64,000 nt of DNA, taken from positions 3,453-67,452 of the forward strand of contig CAUFXK010000001.1 in assembly GCA_959596495.1 (NCBI GenBank). The letters are read 5' to 3'. A program made the translations under genes and the position numbers. Position 1 is the stretch's first letter, and every line of letters starts with the position of its first letter. Below the pieces are notes generated by a model. It saw only the letters and a program-made list of their open reading frames with translations, made no database searches and was not told where the DNA came from. Origin of the DNA: an uncultured Collinsella sp. (GTDB lineage Bacteria > Actinomycetota > Coriobacteriia > Coriobacteriales > Coriobacteriaceae). This document shows positions 51,321 through 61,138 of the stretch, in pieces.

Positions 51321-51878
51321 ATGGCAGAAGAGAAGTATGTGCCGCGTCTGAAGACCAAGTACAACAACGAGGTCAAGCAGCAGCTTCAGGACAAGTTCCA
51401 ATACGAGAACGTCATGATGATCCCCAAGTTTGAGAAGATCGTCGTGAACATGGGTGTCGGCGAGGCCGCTACCGATTCCAAGGCCATCGACGGTGCCGTG
51501 CGCGACCTGCGCGCTATCACCGGCCAGCAGCCGATGATCACCCGTGCCCGCAAGTCCATCGCTACCTTCCGCCTGCGCGCTGGTATGCCGATCGGCTGCA
51601 AGGTTACCCTGCGTGGCGACCGTATGTGGGAGTTCTTCGATCGTCTGACCTCCGTCGCGATCCCCCGTATCCGCGACTTCCGCGGAATCTCCGCCAAGAG
51701 CTTCGACGGCCGTGGTAACTTCTCCATGGGCGTCACCGAGCAGCTCATCTTCCCCGAGATCGACTTCGACTCCGTCGATCACCAGCGTGGTATGGACATC
51801 ACTTTCGTGACCACCGCCAACACCGATGAGGAGGCCAAGGCCCTTCTGGACGCCTTCGGTTTCCCGTTCAAGAAATAG
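51321..51878 (+). CDS. rplE: 50S ribosomal protein L5
   Basis: 185 residues. The L5 signature is visible at [31 protein letters not shown] and [10 protein letters not shown]5 binds 5S rRNA with L18. AAGGAG precedes ATG 51321. It is the first ribosomal gene here; normally rplN and rplX come before it in the spc operon, but the previous gene is the XdhC-type. Confidence 0.97.
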   Translation: MAEEKYVPRLKTKYNNEVKQQLQDKFQYENVMMIPKFEKIVVNMGVGEAATDSKAIDGAVRDLRAITGQQPMITRARKSIATFRLRAGMPIGCKVTLRGDRMWEFFDRLTSVAIPRIRDFRGISAKSFDGRGNFSMGVTEQLIFPEIDFDSVDHQRGMDITFVTTANTDEEAKALLDAFGFPFKK

Positions 51879-51957
51879 GTTCACCTGCCCTATAAGCGCC
51901 GTTCCCACAAGGGGGCGGCGCTTGGGGCGAACAATACTCTATGTGAGGAGGATATAA

Positions 51958-52143
51958 GTGGCTAAGACATCGATGATCGTCAAGTGCAATCGCAAGCAGA
52001 AGTTCTCTACTCGTGAGTACACGCGCTGCCAGCGCTGCGGCCGTCCGCACTCTGTGTACCGCAAGTTCGGCCTGTGCCGTGTCTGCTTCCGCGAGCTTGC
52101 ACTCAAGGGCGAGCTTCCCGGCGTTAAGAAGGCCAGCTGGTAA
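51958..52143 (+). CDS. rpsN: 30S ribosomal protein S14, zinc-binding type Z
   Basis: 61 residues from GTG 51958, with AGGAGG ~7 bp upstream. Two CxxC pairs (RCQRCGRPH and LCRVCFREL) mark the short zinc form common in Actinobacteria and Firmicutes. S14 helps assemble the 30S head. Confidence 0.97.
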   Translation: MAKTSMIVKCNRKQKFSTREYTRCQRCGRPHSVYRKFGLCRVCFRELALKGELPGVKKASW

Positions 52144-52262
52144 GTCACTACCAGCGTTTCAAGCATCCGTTTGGAACAGGGAAAACGCGCTAGTTAGGCT
52201 TTGCCGTTAAGGGCGGCGAAGAACCAAGAGCACGTGTTCATCAAGAACGAAGGAGAATCTGT

Positions 52263-52661
52263 ATGAACCTTACAGACCCGATCGCAGATATGCTTACGCG
52301 CATCCGTAACGCTAACTCTGTGAACAAGGCCACGGTCTCCATGCCGAGCAGCAAGAAGCTCGTCGAGATCGCTCGTGTTCTGCACGAGGAGGGCTACATC
52401 GAGGGCTACGATGTCGAGGACACCGTTCCCCAGAAGACTCTGCACATCACGCTTAAGTATGGTCCCAAGAAGGCTAAGGTCATCAACGGCATCCGCCGCA
52501 TTTCCAAGCCGGGCCTGCGTAAGTACACCGGCGTTGCCGACATGCCCCGCGTCCGCGGTGGCCTTGGTACCGCCATTATTTCCACCAGCCATGGCGTCAT
52601 GACCGACCGCGATGCTCGCAAGCACAACGTCGGCGGCGAGATCATCGCTTACGTCTGGTAA
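52263..52661 (+). CDS. rpsH: 30S ribosomal protein S8
   Basis: 132 residues. [18 protein letters not shown] is the S8 start, and [15 protein letters not shown] the conserved C-terminal block. S8 binds the central domain of 16S rRNA and autoregulates the spc operon in E. coli. AAGGAG lies upstream of ATG 52263. Confidence 0.98.
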   Translation: MNLTDPIADMLTRIRNANSVNKATVSMPSSKKLVEIARVLHEEGYIEGYDVEDTVPQKTLHITLKYGPKKAKVINGIRRISKPGLRKYTGVADMPRVRGGLGTAIISTSHGVMTDRDARKHNVGGEIIAYVW

Positions 52662-52694
52662 TTCGCTCGGTAGGTAGAAGGAAAGGAGATCACC

Positions 52695-53231
52695 GTGTCT
52701 CGTATCGGTAATAAGCCTGTCCAGATTCCCGCCGGAGTCGAAGTGGCAGTCAACGGCAACAATGTTGTCGTCAAGGGCCCCAAGGGCCAGCTCGAGCTCG
52801 ATGTCTATGAGAAGCTCGCTATCAACGTCGAGGACAACGTCCTCACCGTTTCCCGTCCCGACGACGAGCGTGAGACCCGTGCCCGCCACGGCCTCACCCG
52901 CGCCCTCATCCACAACATGGTTGTTGGCGTTTCCGAGGGCTTCGAGAAGAAGCTCGAGCTCGCCGGCGTCGGTTACCGCGTGCAGCAGAAGGGCAAGAAC
53001 CTCGAGTTCTCCCTGGGCTTCTCGCACCCCGTGATCGTCGAGGCTCCCGAGGGCATCACCTTCGAGGTTCCCGACAACACCCACGTGAACGTCAAGGGTA
53101 TCAACAAGCAGCAGGTCGGTCAGATCGCCGCTGAGATCCGCGGCCATCGTCCTCCCGAGCCTTACAAGGGCAAGGGTATCCACTACGTTGGCGAGCACAT
53201 CCGCCGCAAGCTGGGTAAGGCCGCCAAGTAG
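52695..53231 (+). CDS. rplF: 50S ribosomal protein L6
   Basis: 178 residues from GTG 52695, with AAAGGAG at 8 bp. Opens [14 protein letters not shown]; the C-terminal L6 signature is [17 protein letters not shown]6 lies near the GTPase-associated region of the 50S subunit. Confidence 0.98.
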   Translation: MSRIGNKPVQIPAGVEVAVNGNNVVVKGPKGQLELDVYEKLAINVEDNVLTVSRPDDERETRARHGLTRALIHNMVVGVSEGFEKKLELAGVGYRVQQKGKNLEFSLGFSHPVIVEAPEGITFEVPDNTHVNVKGINKQQVGQIAAEIRGHRPPEPYKGKGIHYVGEHIRRKLGKAAK

Positions 53232-53306
53232 TCGTAACCGACTCACTCGCATAAGACCAGCACCCCGTCAGGTGCTGGCAAGATCAACCTTTTTAGGAGT
53301 TTACGT

Positions 53307-53675
53307 ATGAACAAGCATAAGGCGAAGCTGGAAGGCCTCAAGCGTCGTCAGCGTCGTGTTCGCGGCAAGGTCTCGGGTACCGCCGAGCGTCCGCGTCTTC
53401 GCGTGACCCGTACTAACGCCAACATCTATGCCCAGATCATCGACGACAGCAAGGGCTCCAGCCTGACGCTCGTCTCCGCCTCGACCCTCGAGGCCGAGTT
53501 CAAGGGCACCCACACCTCGAACAAGGAGGCTGCGGAGAAGGTCGGTCAGCTCGTTGGCAAGCGCGCCATCGAGGCCGGCATCACCAAGGTCGCCTTCGAT
53601 CGCGGTGGCCGTATCTACCATGGCCGCGTCAAGGCCCTCGCCGACGGTGCTCGTGCCGCCGGTCTCGAGTTCTAG
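53307..53675 (+). CDS. rplR: 50S ribosomal protein L18
   Basis: 122 residues. Arg/Lys-rich start followed by [20 protein letters not shown] and [20 protein letters not shown], the L18 core that binds 5S rRNA. Spaced 14 bp from rpsE. Confidence 0.97.
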   Translation: MNKHKAKLEGLKRRQRRVRGKVSGTAERPRLRVTRTNANIYAQIIDDSKGSSLTLVSASTLEAEFKGTHTSNKEAAEKVGQLVGKRAIEAGITKVAFDRGGRIYHGRVKALADGARAAGLEF

Positions 53676-53689
53676 GAGGTATGTAGCAC

Positions 53690-54214
53690 ATGGCTCGTAA
53701 TCAGAAGCAGCAGCGCGAGGCCTCCGAGTTCGAGGAGCGCGTCGTTTACATCAACCGCGTATCGAAGACCGTCAAGGGTGGTCGTCGCATGAGCCTCGTC
53801 GCTCTCGTCGTCGTTGGCGACGGCAAGGGCAACGTCGGCGTTGGCATGGGCAAGTCCGCTGAGGTGCCCCTGGCCATCTCCAAGGCGTCTCTCGATGCCA
53901 AGAAGAACATGTTCCACGTGCCGGTGACCGAGCAGGGCACCATCCCGCACGAGGTTCTCGGCCACTTTGGTGCCGGCCGCATCATCATCAAGCCCGCTGT
54001 CGAGGGTACCGGCGTTATCGCCGGCGGCGCTGTGCGTCCCCTCTTCGAGCTTGCTGGCATCAAGAACGTCCTGTCCAAGTCCCTCGGTACCGACAACGGC
54101 CTCAACATCATCAAGGCTGCCGTCGAGGGCCTCAAGGAGCTCTCCAGCCCTGAGGACGTCGCGGCTCGCCGTGGCCTGACGGTCTCCGAGATGTTCGTCG
54201 GTAAGGAGAACTAA
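53690..54214 (+). CDS. rpsE: 30S ribosomal protein S5
   Basis: 174 residues. S5 signature VVKGGRR-like [17 protein letters not shown], then [17 protein letters not shown] and [19 protein letters not shown]. It supports decoding accuracy and mRNA unwinding at the entry site. Confidence 0.98.
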   Translation: MARNQKQQREASEFEERVVYINRVSKTVKGGRRMSLVALVVVGDGKGNVGVGMGKSAEVPLAISKASLDAKKNMFHVPVTEQGTIPHEVLGHFGAGRIIIKPAVEGTGVIAGGAVRPLFELAGIKNVLSKSLGTDNGLNIIKAAVEGLKELSSPEDVAARRGLTVSEMFVGKEN

Positions 54215-54216
54215 GC

Positions 54217-54399
54217 ATGGCTGACACCATCAAGATCAAGCAGGTCCGCAGCACCAACGGTTGCAAGCAGGACCAGGTCCGTACTGTCCGTGCCCTCGGT
54301 CTCCACAGGATCCGCGAGGTTCGCGAGATTGCTGACAACGAGTCCGTCCGCGGCATGATCTTCAAGGTCAAGCACCTTGTCGAGATTGTAGAGGAGTAG
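54217..54399 (+). CDS. rpmD: 50S ribosomal protein L30
   Basis: 60 residues, starting 2 bp after rpsE. IKIKQVRSTNGCKQDQVRTV and LGLHRIREVREIADN are the L30 core. Confidence 0.97.
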   Translation: MADTIKIKQVRSTNGCKQDQVRTVRALGLHRIREVREIADNESVRGMIFKVKHLVEIVEE

Positions 54400-54402
54400 C
54401 AA

Positions 54403-54852
54403 ATGCAGCTTCACGATCTTACTCCCGCGCCCGGTTCCACCAAGAACCGCAAGCGCGTCGGCCGTGGCAATTCTTCGGGTCACGGCACCACTTCTGGCCG
54501 CGGTCAGAAGGGCCAGGGTTCTCGCTCTGGCGGCACCAAGGGTGCCGGCTTCGAGGGTGGCCAGACTCCGCTGGCTATGCGCCTGCCCAAGCTTCCGGGC
54601 TTCCGCAACCCCCGTCGTATTGAGTACACCGCTGTTAACGTTGAGCGTCTCGAGCGTAAGTTCGAGGATGGCGCTGTGATCGACGGTGCCGCTCTTAAGG
54701 CCGCTCGCATCACCAAGAGCGAGTTCGAGCCCGTCAAGGTGCTCGGCAATGGTGAGCTCACCAAGAAGTTCACGGTCAAGGTCGACAAGGTCAGCGCTTC
54801 TGCGCAGGCCAAGATCGAGGCCGCCGGCGGAAAGGTCGAGCTGCCGTGCTAA
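54403..54852 (+). CDS. rplO: 50S ribosomal protein L15
   Basis: 149 residues. [20 protein letters not shown] and the Gly-rich [14 protein letters not shown] mark L15. Its stop overlaps the GTG start of secY by 7 bases, implying translational coupling. Confidence 0.98.
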   Translation: MQLHDLTPAPGSTKNRKRVGRGNSSGHGTTSGRGQKGQGSRSGGTKGAGFEGGQTPLAMRLPKLPGFRNPRRIEYTAVNVERLERKFEDGAVIDGAALKAARITKSEFEPVKVLGNGELTKKFTVKVDKVSASAQAKIEAAGGKVELPC

Positions 54853-56132
54853 ATGGTCTTAAGAATGCTTTCCGCATCAAAGAATTGCGCGAAAAGATTC
54901 TTTTTACCATAGCTATGCTCGTCGTGTACCGCATTGGTGCGCACGTTCCTGTGCCCGGCATTCCCTTCCAGGGGATGCTGGGCCTTTTCTCGACCGATAA
55001 CAATTCGGTCGCCGCAGGTGCTATGGCCCTCCTGAATCTTTTCTCTGGCGGCGCGTTGAGCTATGTGTCGGTGTTTTCGCTGGGCATCATGCCTTACATC
55101 ACCAGCTCGATCATCCTCCAGATGCTCCAGGCCGTTGTGCCTTCCCTGCATGAGCTTGCCCGCGAGGGCGAGGTCGGTCAGACCAAGATTACGCAGTATT
55201 CGCGTTACCTCACCCTGGCTCTGGCAATCCTCAACTCCGTGGGTTACCTCTTCCTCTTTAAGAGCTTCGGCATCAGCTTCAATGGCGCCGGCGCTCCCGA
55301 GATCATCTTCGACCTCATGATCGTCGGCACGCTCACCGCGGGCGCCATGCTGATCATGTGGATTGGTGAGCTCATCACCCAGCGCGGTATCGGCAATGGC
55401 ATGTCGCTGATCATCTTTGCGAACATCATGGCCGGCCTGCCGCAGGCTATCTTCTCCAGCACCGAGGGCAATGCCGGTGGCATCATCACCATGGCGATCA
55501 TCTGCGCCATCATCCTGCTGGTTATTCCGCTGATTGTTTTCCTTGAGCGCGGCCAGCGCCGCATTCCGGTCTCCTACGCTAAGCGCGTCGTGGGCCGTCG
55601 CATGATGGGTGGCCAGACCACCTACCTGCCCATCAAGGTCAACACCGCGGGTGTCGTGCCGATCATCTTCGCTTCGGCGCTGCTGTACTTCCCGGCTCAG
55701 ATTGCCGTGTTCTTCCCCGGCATCGGCTGGATTCAGACAGTTGCCTCCGCGCTTTCGACCGGTTGGCTCAACTGGGTGCTTAACGTTGTCCTCATCGTGT
55801 TCTTCGCATACTTCTACACCTCCATGGTGTTCAACCCCGATGACACGGCCGATAACCTTAAGAAGCAGGGCGGCTTTATTCCGGGCGTGCGTCCGGGTAG
55901 GGCTACCGCGGCCTACATCAAGAACGCGCTCAACAAGATCACGCTTCCCAGCGCTGTCTTTTTGGCGCTCATCGCCATCGTGCCTTCGATCATCTTCTCC
56001 TTCACGGGTAACCATCTGATCCAGGCTTTTGGCGGAACGTCCATCCTCATCATGGTCGGCGTCGTGCTCGACACGGTCGATAAGCTCGAAGGCCAGATCA
56101 AGATGTATGATTACGATGGATTCTTTAAATAG
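54846..56132 (+). CDS. secY: Protein translocase subunit SecY
   Basis: 428 residues from GTG 54846, which overlaps the rplO stop. Ten membrane segments; signatures include [31 protein letters not shown] and the cytoplasmic [20 protein letters not shown] [20 protein letters not shown]. It forms the Sec channel with SecE and SecG. Position between rplO and adk is the standard arrangement. Confidence 0.98.
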   Translation: MLNGLKNAFRIKELREKILFTIAMLVVYRIGAHVPVPGIPFQGMLGLFSTDNNSVAAGAMALLNLFSGGALSYVSVFSLGIMPYITSSIILQMLQAVVPSLHELAREGEVGQTKITQYSRYLTLALAILNSVGYLFLFKSFGISFNGAGAPEIIFDLMIVGTLTAGAMLIMWIGELITQRGIGNGMSLIIFANIMAGLPQAIFSSTEGNAGGIITMAIICAIILLVIPLIVFLERGQRRIPVSYAKRVVGRRMMGGQTTYLPIKVNTAGVVPIIFASALLYFPAQIAVFFPGIGWIQTVASALSTGWLNWVLNVVLIVFFAYFYTSMVFNPDDTADNLKKQGGFIPGVRPGRATAAYIKNALNKITLPSAVFLALIAIVPSIIFSFTGNHLIQAFGGTSILIMVGVVLDTVDKLEGQIKMYDYDGFFK

Positions 56133-56150
56133 GCTAGAGGAGGATTGCTC

Positions 56151-56777
56151 ATGAACCTCGTATTGCTCGGAGCTCCGGGTGCCGGTAAGGGCACCGTCGC
56201 ACAGGAGCTCGTCGCCGAGTTTGGCGTCGCCCACATTTCCACGGGCGACCTGCTGCGTGCTGCCGTCAAGGGTGGCACCGAGCTTGGTATTCAGGCTAAG
56301 AAGTACATGGACGCTGGCGAGCTCGTTCCCGACCAGCTCGTAATCGACCTTGTCAAGGAGCGCCTTGCTGCCGATGACGCCCAGCAGGGCTTCATCCTCG
56401 ACGGCTTCCCGCGCAACACCGCCCAGGCTGTGACGCTCGATTCCGAGCTCTCCGCCATGGGTCGCGAGATCGACTGCGCCCTTCTGGTCGACGTGGCCCC
56501 CGAGGTCATCATCGATCGTCTGTCTTCGCGTCGCACCTGCCGCGCCTGCGGTTACACCGGCACTGCTGCCGATGCCACCTGCCCCAAGTGCGCAGGCGAG
56601 ATGTATCAGCGCGACGACGACAAGCCCGAGACCATCAAGAACCGTCTCGACGTCTACGAGAAGTCCACGAGCCCGCTCGTCGACTACTATCGTGGCCAAG
56701 GTCTGCTCAAGTCGGTCAACGGTGACCAGGCTCGCGAGACCGTGTACGGGGATGTCAAAGAGGCTCTCGGTCTATGA
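56151..56777 (+). CDS. adk: Adenylate kinase
   Basis: 208 residues from ATG 56151; AGGAGG is ~9 bp upstream, while the TTG at 56145 is too close. P-loop LLGAPGAGKGTVAQEL, then FILDGFPRNTAQA and DRLSSRRTCRACG. The lid carries four cysteines (CRACG ... CPKCAG), so it is the zinc-binding form. It interconverts ATP, AMP and ADP. It overlaps map by the ATGA at 56774. Confidence 0.98.
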   Translation: MNLVLLGAPGAGKGTVAQELVAEFGVAHISTGDLLRAAVKGGTELGIQAKKYMDAGELVPDQLVIDLVKERLAADDAQQGFILDGFPRNTAQAVTLDSELSAMGREIDCALLVDVAPEVIIDRLSSRRTCRACGYTGTAADATCPKCAGEMYQRDDDKPETIKNRLDVYEKSTSPLVDYYRGQGLLKSVNGDQARETVYGDVKEALGL

Positions 56778-57562
56778 TCAAGATTAAGTCTGCAACGCAA
56801 ATCGAGCAGATGAAGAAGGCAGGAGCGCTATCTAAGATGGCGCTCCGCCACGTTGGAGCCATGGTGCGCCCCGGCGTTTCGACTTTTGAGCTTGATCAGC
56901 TCGCGGAGCAGATTATCCGCATGCATGGCGGCACCCCTGCCTTTAAGGGTTACGGCGGGTTCCCGGGGACCATTTGCGCATCGATCAACGATGCCGTGGT
57001 CCACGGTATTCCCAACCCTGACATGATCCTGCGCGATGGCGATATCATCTCCATCGATACGGGAGCCGTTGTCGACGGTTGGGTCGGCGATAACGCATGG
57101 ACGTTTTTCGTCGGCACCCCCACGCCCGAAGCCAAGGCTTTGTGCGAGGTCACGCGCGATTGCCTTAAGGCTGCCATCGAGCAGGCTGTTCCCGGTAACC
57201 ATATCGGGGACGTCGGTTATGCCGTTCAGTCCCTCGCCGAGTCTCACGGTTACGGCGTGCTTCGTGATTATGTGGGTCATGGCATTGGCCGCGTGATGCA
57301 CGAGGACCCCAACGTTCCTAACTATGGAAAGAAGGGGAGGGGCGTTCGCCTCCAGGCCGGCATGGTCATTGCCATCGAGCCGATGGTTACGATGGGTTCC
57401 AACCATGTGAGCACGGGCTCCGACGGTTGGATCGTCACGACCAACGACCACCTGCCCGCCGCGCACTACGAGAACACCGTCGCCATTACCAATGACGGTC
57501 CGGTGATTCTCACCACCGACGCGCAAGGTGCTTGGTGTTCGCTCCAAGGCGGAGAAATGTAA
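56774..57562 (+). CDS. map: Methionine aminopeptidase, type I
   Basis: 262 residues. Metal-ligand motifs are SIDTGAVVDGWVGDNAWTFF, GHGIGRVMHEDPNVPNYG, AIEPMVTMG and YENTVAI. Removes the initiator methionine from nascent proteins. Starts within the adk stop codon. Confidence 0.97.
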   Translation: MIKIKSATQIEQMKKAGALSKMALRHVGAMVRPGVSTFELDQLAEQIIRMHGGTPAFKGYGGFPGTICASINDAVVHGIPNPDMILRDGDIISIDTGAVVDGWVGDNAWTFFVGTPTPEAKALCEVTRDCLKAAIEQAVPGNHIGDVGYAVQSLAESHGYGVLRDYVGHGIGRVMHEDPNVPNYGKKGRGVRLQAGMVIAIEPMVTMGSNHVSTGSDGWIVTTNDHLPAAHYENTVAITNDGPVILTTDAQGAWCSLQGGEM

Positions 57563-57598
57563 CAAGTTCCACTTAGTTGTGGAGCCATTACGAAGTTA

Positions 57599-57627
57599 TT
57601 ACGATGCGTGCATACGTGTTGTAGAAT
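57599..57627 (+). promoter_or_regulatory. Promoter upstream of infA
   Basis: TTACGA (57599-57604), 17 bp, TAGAAT (57622-57627), 40 bp before the infA start, giving the downstream translation genes an internal promoter. Confidence 0.65.
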
Positions 57628-57666
57628 ACTCAATCGCTGTCGTTTTCTAGAGAAAGATGATTGCTT

Positions 57667-57885
57667 GTGAAGAAGGAAGACGCAATTGAGCTCGAGGGTA
57701 CGGTAAAGGAACCGTTGCCCAATGCCATGTTTAAGGTTGAGCTCGAGAACGGTCATTCGGTTCTGTGCAACATTTCTGGCAAGATCCGAATGAATTACAT
57801 CCGTATTCTCCCCGGTGACAGGGTTGTCGTGGAGCTTTCCCCGTACGACCTGACCCGCGGCCGCATCACCTATCGCTACAAATAG
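57667..57885 (+). CDS. infA: Translation initiation factor IF-1
   Basis: 72 residues from GTG 57667, the usual IF-1 length; an upstream TTG at 57661 would add two residues and is too near the ribosome-binding site. OB fold with [37 protein letters not shown] and [11 protein letters not shown]. Confidence 0.97.
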   Translation: MKKEDAIELEGTVKEPLPNAMFKVELENGHSVLCNISGKIRMNYIRILPGDRVVVELSPYDLTRGRITYRYK

Positions 57886-58035
57886 CGGCACGCATACACG
57901 CACTCCATTTCCGACTGCAGGCTTAGCTCAACCTACGGTCGGATTGTGTGTGAAGACCAGCCATAGTTTTAAACGCCTGCGGCTGGGCGAGTAGATAGTA
58001 GGGAAGTAGTTTGAGCGCTACCGAAAGGAAGAACG

Positions 58036-58149
58036 ATGAAGGTACGTCCTTCGGTCAAGAAGATGTGCGATAAGTGCAAAATCATTAGGCGCCATGGCAA
58101 GGTCCTCGTCATTTGCGAGAACCCCCGTCATAAGCAGCGTCAGGGTTAA
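58036..58149 (+). CDS. rpmJ: 50S ribosomal protein L36
   Basis: 37 residues. [20 protein letters not shown] with Cys11, Cys14, Cys27 and His32 as zinc ligands, so this is the zinc form of L36. AAAGGAAG precedes ATG 58036. Confidence 0.97.
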   Translation: MKVRPSVKKMCDKCKIIRRHGKVLVICENPRHKQRQG

Positions 58150-58163
58150 GAGAGGAGACTACG

Positions 58164-58538
58164 TTGGCCCGTATTAATGGTGTCGACCTCCCGCGTGAGA
58201 AGCGCGTTGAGATCGGTCTGACCTACATTTACGGCATCGGCCGCACCACTGCGACGAAGATCTGCGTCGAGTGCAACGTTAACGTGGATACGCGCGTTAA
58301 GGACCTCACCGAGGATGAGGTTAACGCCATCCGCGATTATATCGATAAGAACCAGATCATGGTTGAGGGCGACCTCCGCCGTGAGCGCAACCAGAACGTC
58401 AAGCGCCTTATGGACATCGGCTGCAACCGCGGCCTTCGTCACCGCAAGGGCCTCCCGGTCCGCGGCCAGCGCACCCACACTAACGCTCGTACCCGCAAGG
58501 GCCCGAAGCGTCAGATCGGTGCTAAGAAGAAGAAATAA
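58164..58538 (+). CDS. rpsM: 30S ribosomal protein S13
   Basis: 124 residues from TTG 58164, with AGAGGAG at 8 bp. [20 protein letters not shown], then [21 protein letters not shown]13 bridges to the 50S subunit. Confidence 0.97.
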   Translation: MARINGVDLPREKRVEIGLTYIYGIGRTTATKICVECNVNVDTRVKDLTEDEVNAIRDYIDKNQIMVEGDLRRERNQNVKRLMDIGCNRGLRHRKGLPVRGQRTHTNARTRKGPKRQIGAKKKK

Positions 58539-58552
58539 GGAGCGCTAGATAG

Positions 58553-58957
58553 ATGGCTACTGCTAAGAAGAACGTTCGCGCTGCCCGTCTGAAGCGCGCG
58601 GACCGTAAGAACATTTCCGTGGGCCAGGCTCACATTCGTTCTACGTTCAACAACACGATCGTTTCGATCACCGATCCCCAGGGCAACGTCATTTCCTGGA
58701 AGTCGGCTGGCCAGGTGGGCTTCAAGGGCTCCCGTAAGTCCACGCCGTTCGCTGCCCAGATGGCTGCCGAGGCTGCTGCCAAGCAGGCCATGGAGCACGG
58801 TATGAAGAAGGTTTCCGTCTTCGTCAAGGGCCCCGGCTCCGGTCGTGAGACCGCCATCCGCTCCCTCCAGGCTGCTGGCCTCGAGGTCTCGAGCATCCAG
58901 GACAAGACCCCCATTCCGCACAACGGCTGCCGCCCCAAGAAGCGTCGCCGCGTGTAA
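58553..58957 (+). CDS. rpsK: 30S ribosomal protein S11
   Basis: 134 residues. [35 protein letters not shown] and [16 protein letters not shown] are diagnostic. Lies near the mRNA exit platform. Confidence 0.98.
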   Translation: MATAKKNVRAARLKRADRKNISVGQAHIRSTFNNTIVSITDPQGNVISWKSAGQVGFKGSRKSTPFAAQMAAEAAAKQAMEHGMKKVSVFVKGPGSGRETAIRSLQAAGLEVSSIQDKTPIPHNGCRPKKRRRV

Positions 58958-58976
58958 CTGAAAGGATCGTATCAAT

Positions 58977-59573
58977 ATGGCAATCGACAGGACTCCTGTT
59001 CTTAAGCGCTGCCGTCAGCTCGGGATCGATCCCGCTGAGCTCGGTTACAGCAGCAAGAAGGAATCTATCCGTCAGCCCAAGCGCCGTCGCAAGGAATCTG
59101 AGTACGGCATGCAGCTGCGCGAGAAGCAGAAGGTCAAGTTCATCTATGGCGTTCTGGAGAAGCAGTTCCACGGCTACTTCAACAAGGCCCGTAAGATGAA
59201 CGGCGTCACCGGTGAGAACCTCATGATCATCCTTGAGTCTCGCCTCGACAACGTCGTCTTCCGTCTTGGCTTCGCCCGCACCCGCAAAGAGGCTCGTCAG
59301 TCCGTCCGTCACGGTCACTTCACCGTGAACGGCAAGCGCGTGGACATCCCGTCCTACCGCGTCAAGGCCGGCGACGTCGTCGCTGTCGGCGAGAAGTTCC
59401 GTGACCTCCTCCCCATCAAGGAGGCCCTGATTTCCTCCGAGCGCTTTGAGGTCCCTGGCTGGCTCGAGGTCGATATCGAGAAGCTGTCTGGTAACGTGCT
59501 CGCTCTACCGACGCGTGAGCAGATCAGCGGTGATATCAACGAGCAGCTCATCGTCGAGCTCTACTCTAAGTAG
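58977..59573 (+). CDS. rpsD: 30S ribosomal protein S4
   Basis: 198 residues. RRLGI-like CRQLGIDPAELG, then EKQKVKFIYGVLEKQFHGYF and an S4 RNA-binding domain (ARTRKEARQSVRHGHFTVNG). No zinc cysteines at the N-terminus. Confidence 0.97.
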   Translation: MAIDRTPVLKRCRQLGIDPAELGYSSKKESIRQPKRRRKESEYGMQLREKQKVKFIYGVLEKQFHGYFNKARKMNGVTGENLMIILESRLDNVVFRLGFARTRKEARQSVRHGHFTVNGKRVDIPSYRVKAGDVVAVGEKFRDLLPIKEALISSERFEVPGWLEVDIEKLSGNVLALPTREQISGDINEQLIVELYSK

Positions 59574-59605
59574 TCCATCCGGGCTGCTGAGGCTGGAGGT
59601 AATAC

Positions 59606-60547
59606 ATGTCAGAATTCATTAGGCCTCAGGTTCAGGTCGAAGAGATCAACGAGACGTCTGCTCGTGTCTCCGTCGAGCCGCTCGAGCGTGGCTACGGCGA
59701 TACGCTGGGTAACTCCCTTCGTCGCGTACTTCTGTCCTCGCTCGAGGGTGCCGCCGTCGAGGCTATTCAGATCGATGGTGCACAGCACGAGTTCATGACC
59801 ATCCCTAACATGGTCGAGGATGTCACCGACATCGTCCTGAATGTCAAGGGTCTTGTCTTCAGGGCTCTCGGCACGACCGACGAGGCGACCGCCACCATTT
59901 CTGTTGACGGCCCCTGCGAGGTCACCGGTGCGGACTTCTTTATTCCGTCCGAGTTTGAGCTGGTCAACCCCGAGCAGCACATCGCTACGCTTACCGAGGG
60001 TGGCCATCTCACCATGAGCATGCGCATCGGCTATGGCCGCGGCTATGTCTCTGGCGAGGCTAACAAGCGCGACAACGATCCCATCGGTGTGATCCACGTC
60101 GACTCGCTGTACTCGCCGGTGTCCCGTTGCGCCAAGCTCGTTGAGGCTTGCCGTGTCGGTCAGCACACCGACTACGACCGCCTTGTCCTCGAGATCGAGA
60201 CCAACGGCTCCATCGCTCCGCGCGACGCCGTGGTCCAGGCTGCCAATATCATCAACCAGCATATGGCTGCCTTTATGAACCTTGCCGAGACCCCCGAGGT
60301 CGAGGAGGAGGCTTCGATCTTCGCTCCCGAGGTCACCAACGACAACGCCGAGCTGGACAAGCAGATCGAGGATCTGGACCTTTCCGTCCGTTCCTACAAC
60401 TGCCTTAAGCGCGCCAGCATTCACTCGGTCCGTCAGCTCGTTGAGTTCTCGGAGAACGATCTGCTTAACATCCGTAACTTCGGTGTTAAGTCGATCGAGG
60501 AAGTGAAGGACAAGCTTGAGTCCATGGGCCTGAGCCTGAAGGCTTAA
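59606..60547 (+). CDS. rpoA: RNA polymerase alpha subunit
   Basis: 313 residues. N-terminal assembly domain: VEPLERGYGDTLGNSLRRVL. The C-terminal domain (about 245-313) has LDLSVRSYNCLKRASIHSV and NIRNFGVKSIEEVKDKL, which bind promoter UP elements and activators. Confidence 0.98.
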   Translation: MSEFIRPQVQVEEINETSARVSVEPLERGYGDTLGNSLRRVLLSSLEGAAVEAIQIDGAQHEFMTIPNMVEDVTDIVLNVKGLVFRALGTTDEATATISVDGPCEVTGADFFIPSEFELVNPEQHIATLTEGGHLTMSMRIGYGRGYVSGEANKRDNDPIGVIHVDSLYSPVSRCAKLVEACRVGQHTDYDRLVLEIETNGSIAPRDAVVQAANIINQHMAAFMNLAETPEVEEEASIFAPEVTNDNAELDKQIEDLDLSVRSYNCLKRASIHSVRQLVEFSENDLLNIRNFGVKSIEEVKDKLESMGLSLKA

Positions 60548-60577
60548 TGCTTCGCATATTTGAGGAGAAACTAGACC

Positions 60578-61045
60578 ATGCGTCACAACGTTAAGAAGGG
60601 CCTGAAGCTCGGCACCGATGCGAGCCACACCAAGGCCATGAAGAAGAGCCTGGCCAAGGCCCTCTTCGAGAACGACCGCATCAAGACCACCGAGACCCGC
60701 GCTAAGGCGCTGCGTTCGGTCGTCGATCCGATCATCACCTGGGCCAAGAAGGGCGACCTGCACTCTCGTCGTCTGGCCATCGCCAAGCTCGGCGATAAGC
60801 AGCTCGTTGCCGAGATCTTCGACAAGGCTGCCCAGGGCATGTGGCAGGACCGCAACGGCGGTTACACCCGCATCATGAAGCTCGGCAACCGTAAGGGCGA
60901 CAACGCTCCTATCGTTATCATGGAGCTCGTCACCGAGCCTTGCACGCCTAAGGCCAAGAAGGCTGCTCCGGCCCCCAAGAAGGCCGCTGCTCCCAAGAAG
61001 GTCGAGGCCGTCGAGGAGGCTCCTGCTGAGGAGACCGCTGAGTAG
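60578..61045 (+). CDS. rplQ: 50S ribosomal protein L17 with Ala/Lys-rich tail
   Basis: 155 residues, longer than the ~120 of E. coli L17. The L17 core (RHNVKKGLKLGTDASHTKAM, TTETRAKALRSVVDPII) ends near 120 and is followed by a low-complexity tail of Pro-Lys-Ala and then Glu residues. Such extensions are frequent in Actinobacteria. Confidence 0.97.
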   Translation: MRHNVKKGLKLGTDASHTKAMKKSLAKALFENDRIKTTETRAKALRSVVDPIITWAKKGDLHSRRLAIAKLGDKQLVAEIFDKAAQGMWQDRNGGYTRIMKLGNRKGDNAPIVIMELVTEPCTPKAKKAAPAPKKAAAPKKVEAVEEAPAEETAE

Positions 61046-61071
61046 ACAATCCGTCTGCATAGGCTATATTC

Positions 61072-61103
61072 GAGGGGTACGTTCGCGTACCCCTCTTTTT
61101 TTT
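61072..61103 (+). terminator. Rho-independent terminator of the alpha operon
   Basis: GAGGGGTAC (61072-61080) pairs with GTACCCCTC (61087-61095), followed by eight T residues. Confidence 0.95.
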
Positions 61104-61138
61104 GTCGCGATACCGTTGATTGTTTGTTGGGAGCGCCC

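Noticed and set aside
54849..56699. Leftward 616-codon frame across secY and adk
   Set aside because: His/Asp/Gly-rich shadow of secY and adk; both are unmistakable on the forward strand.
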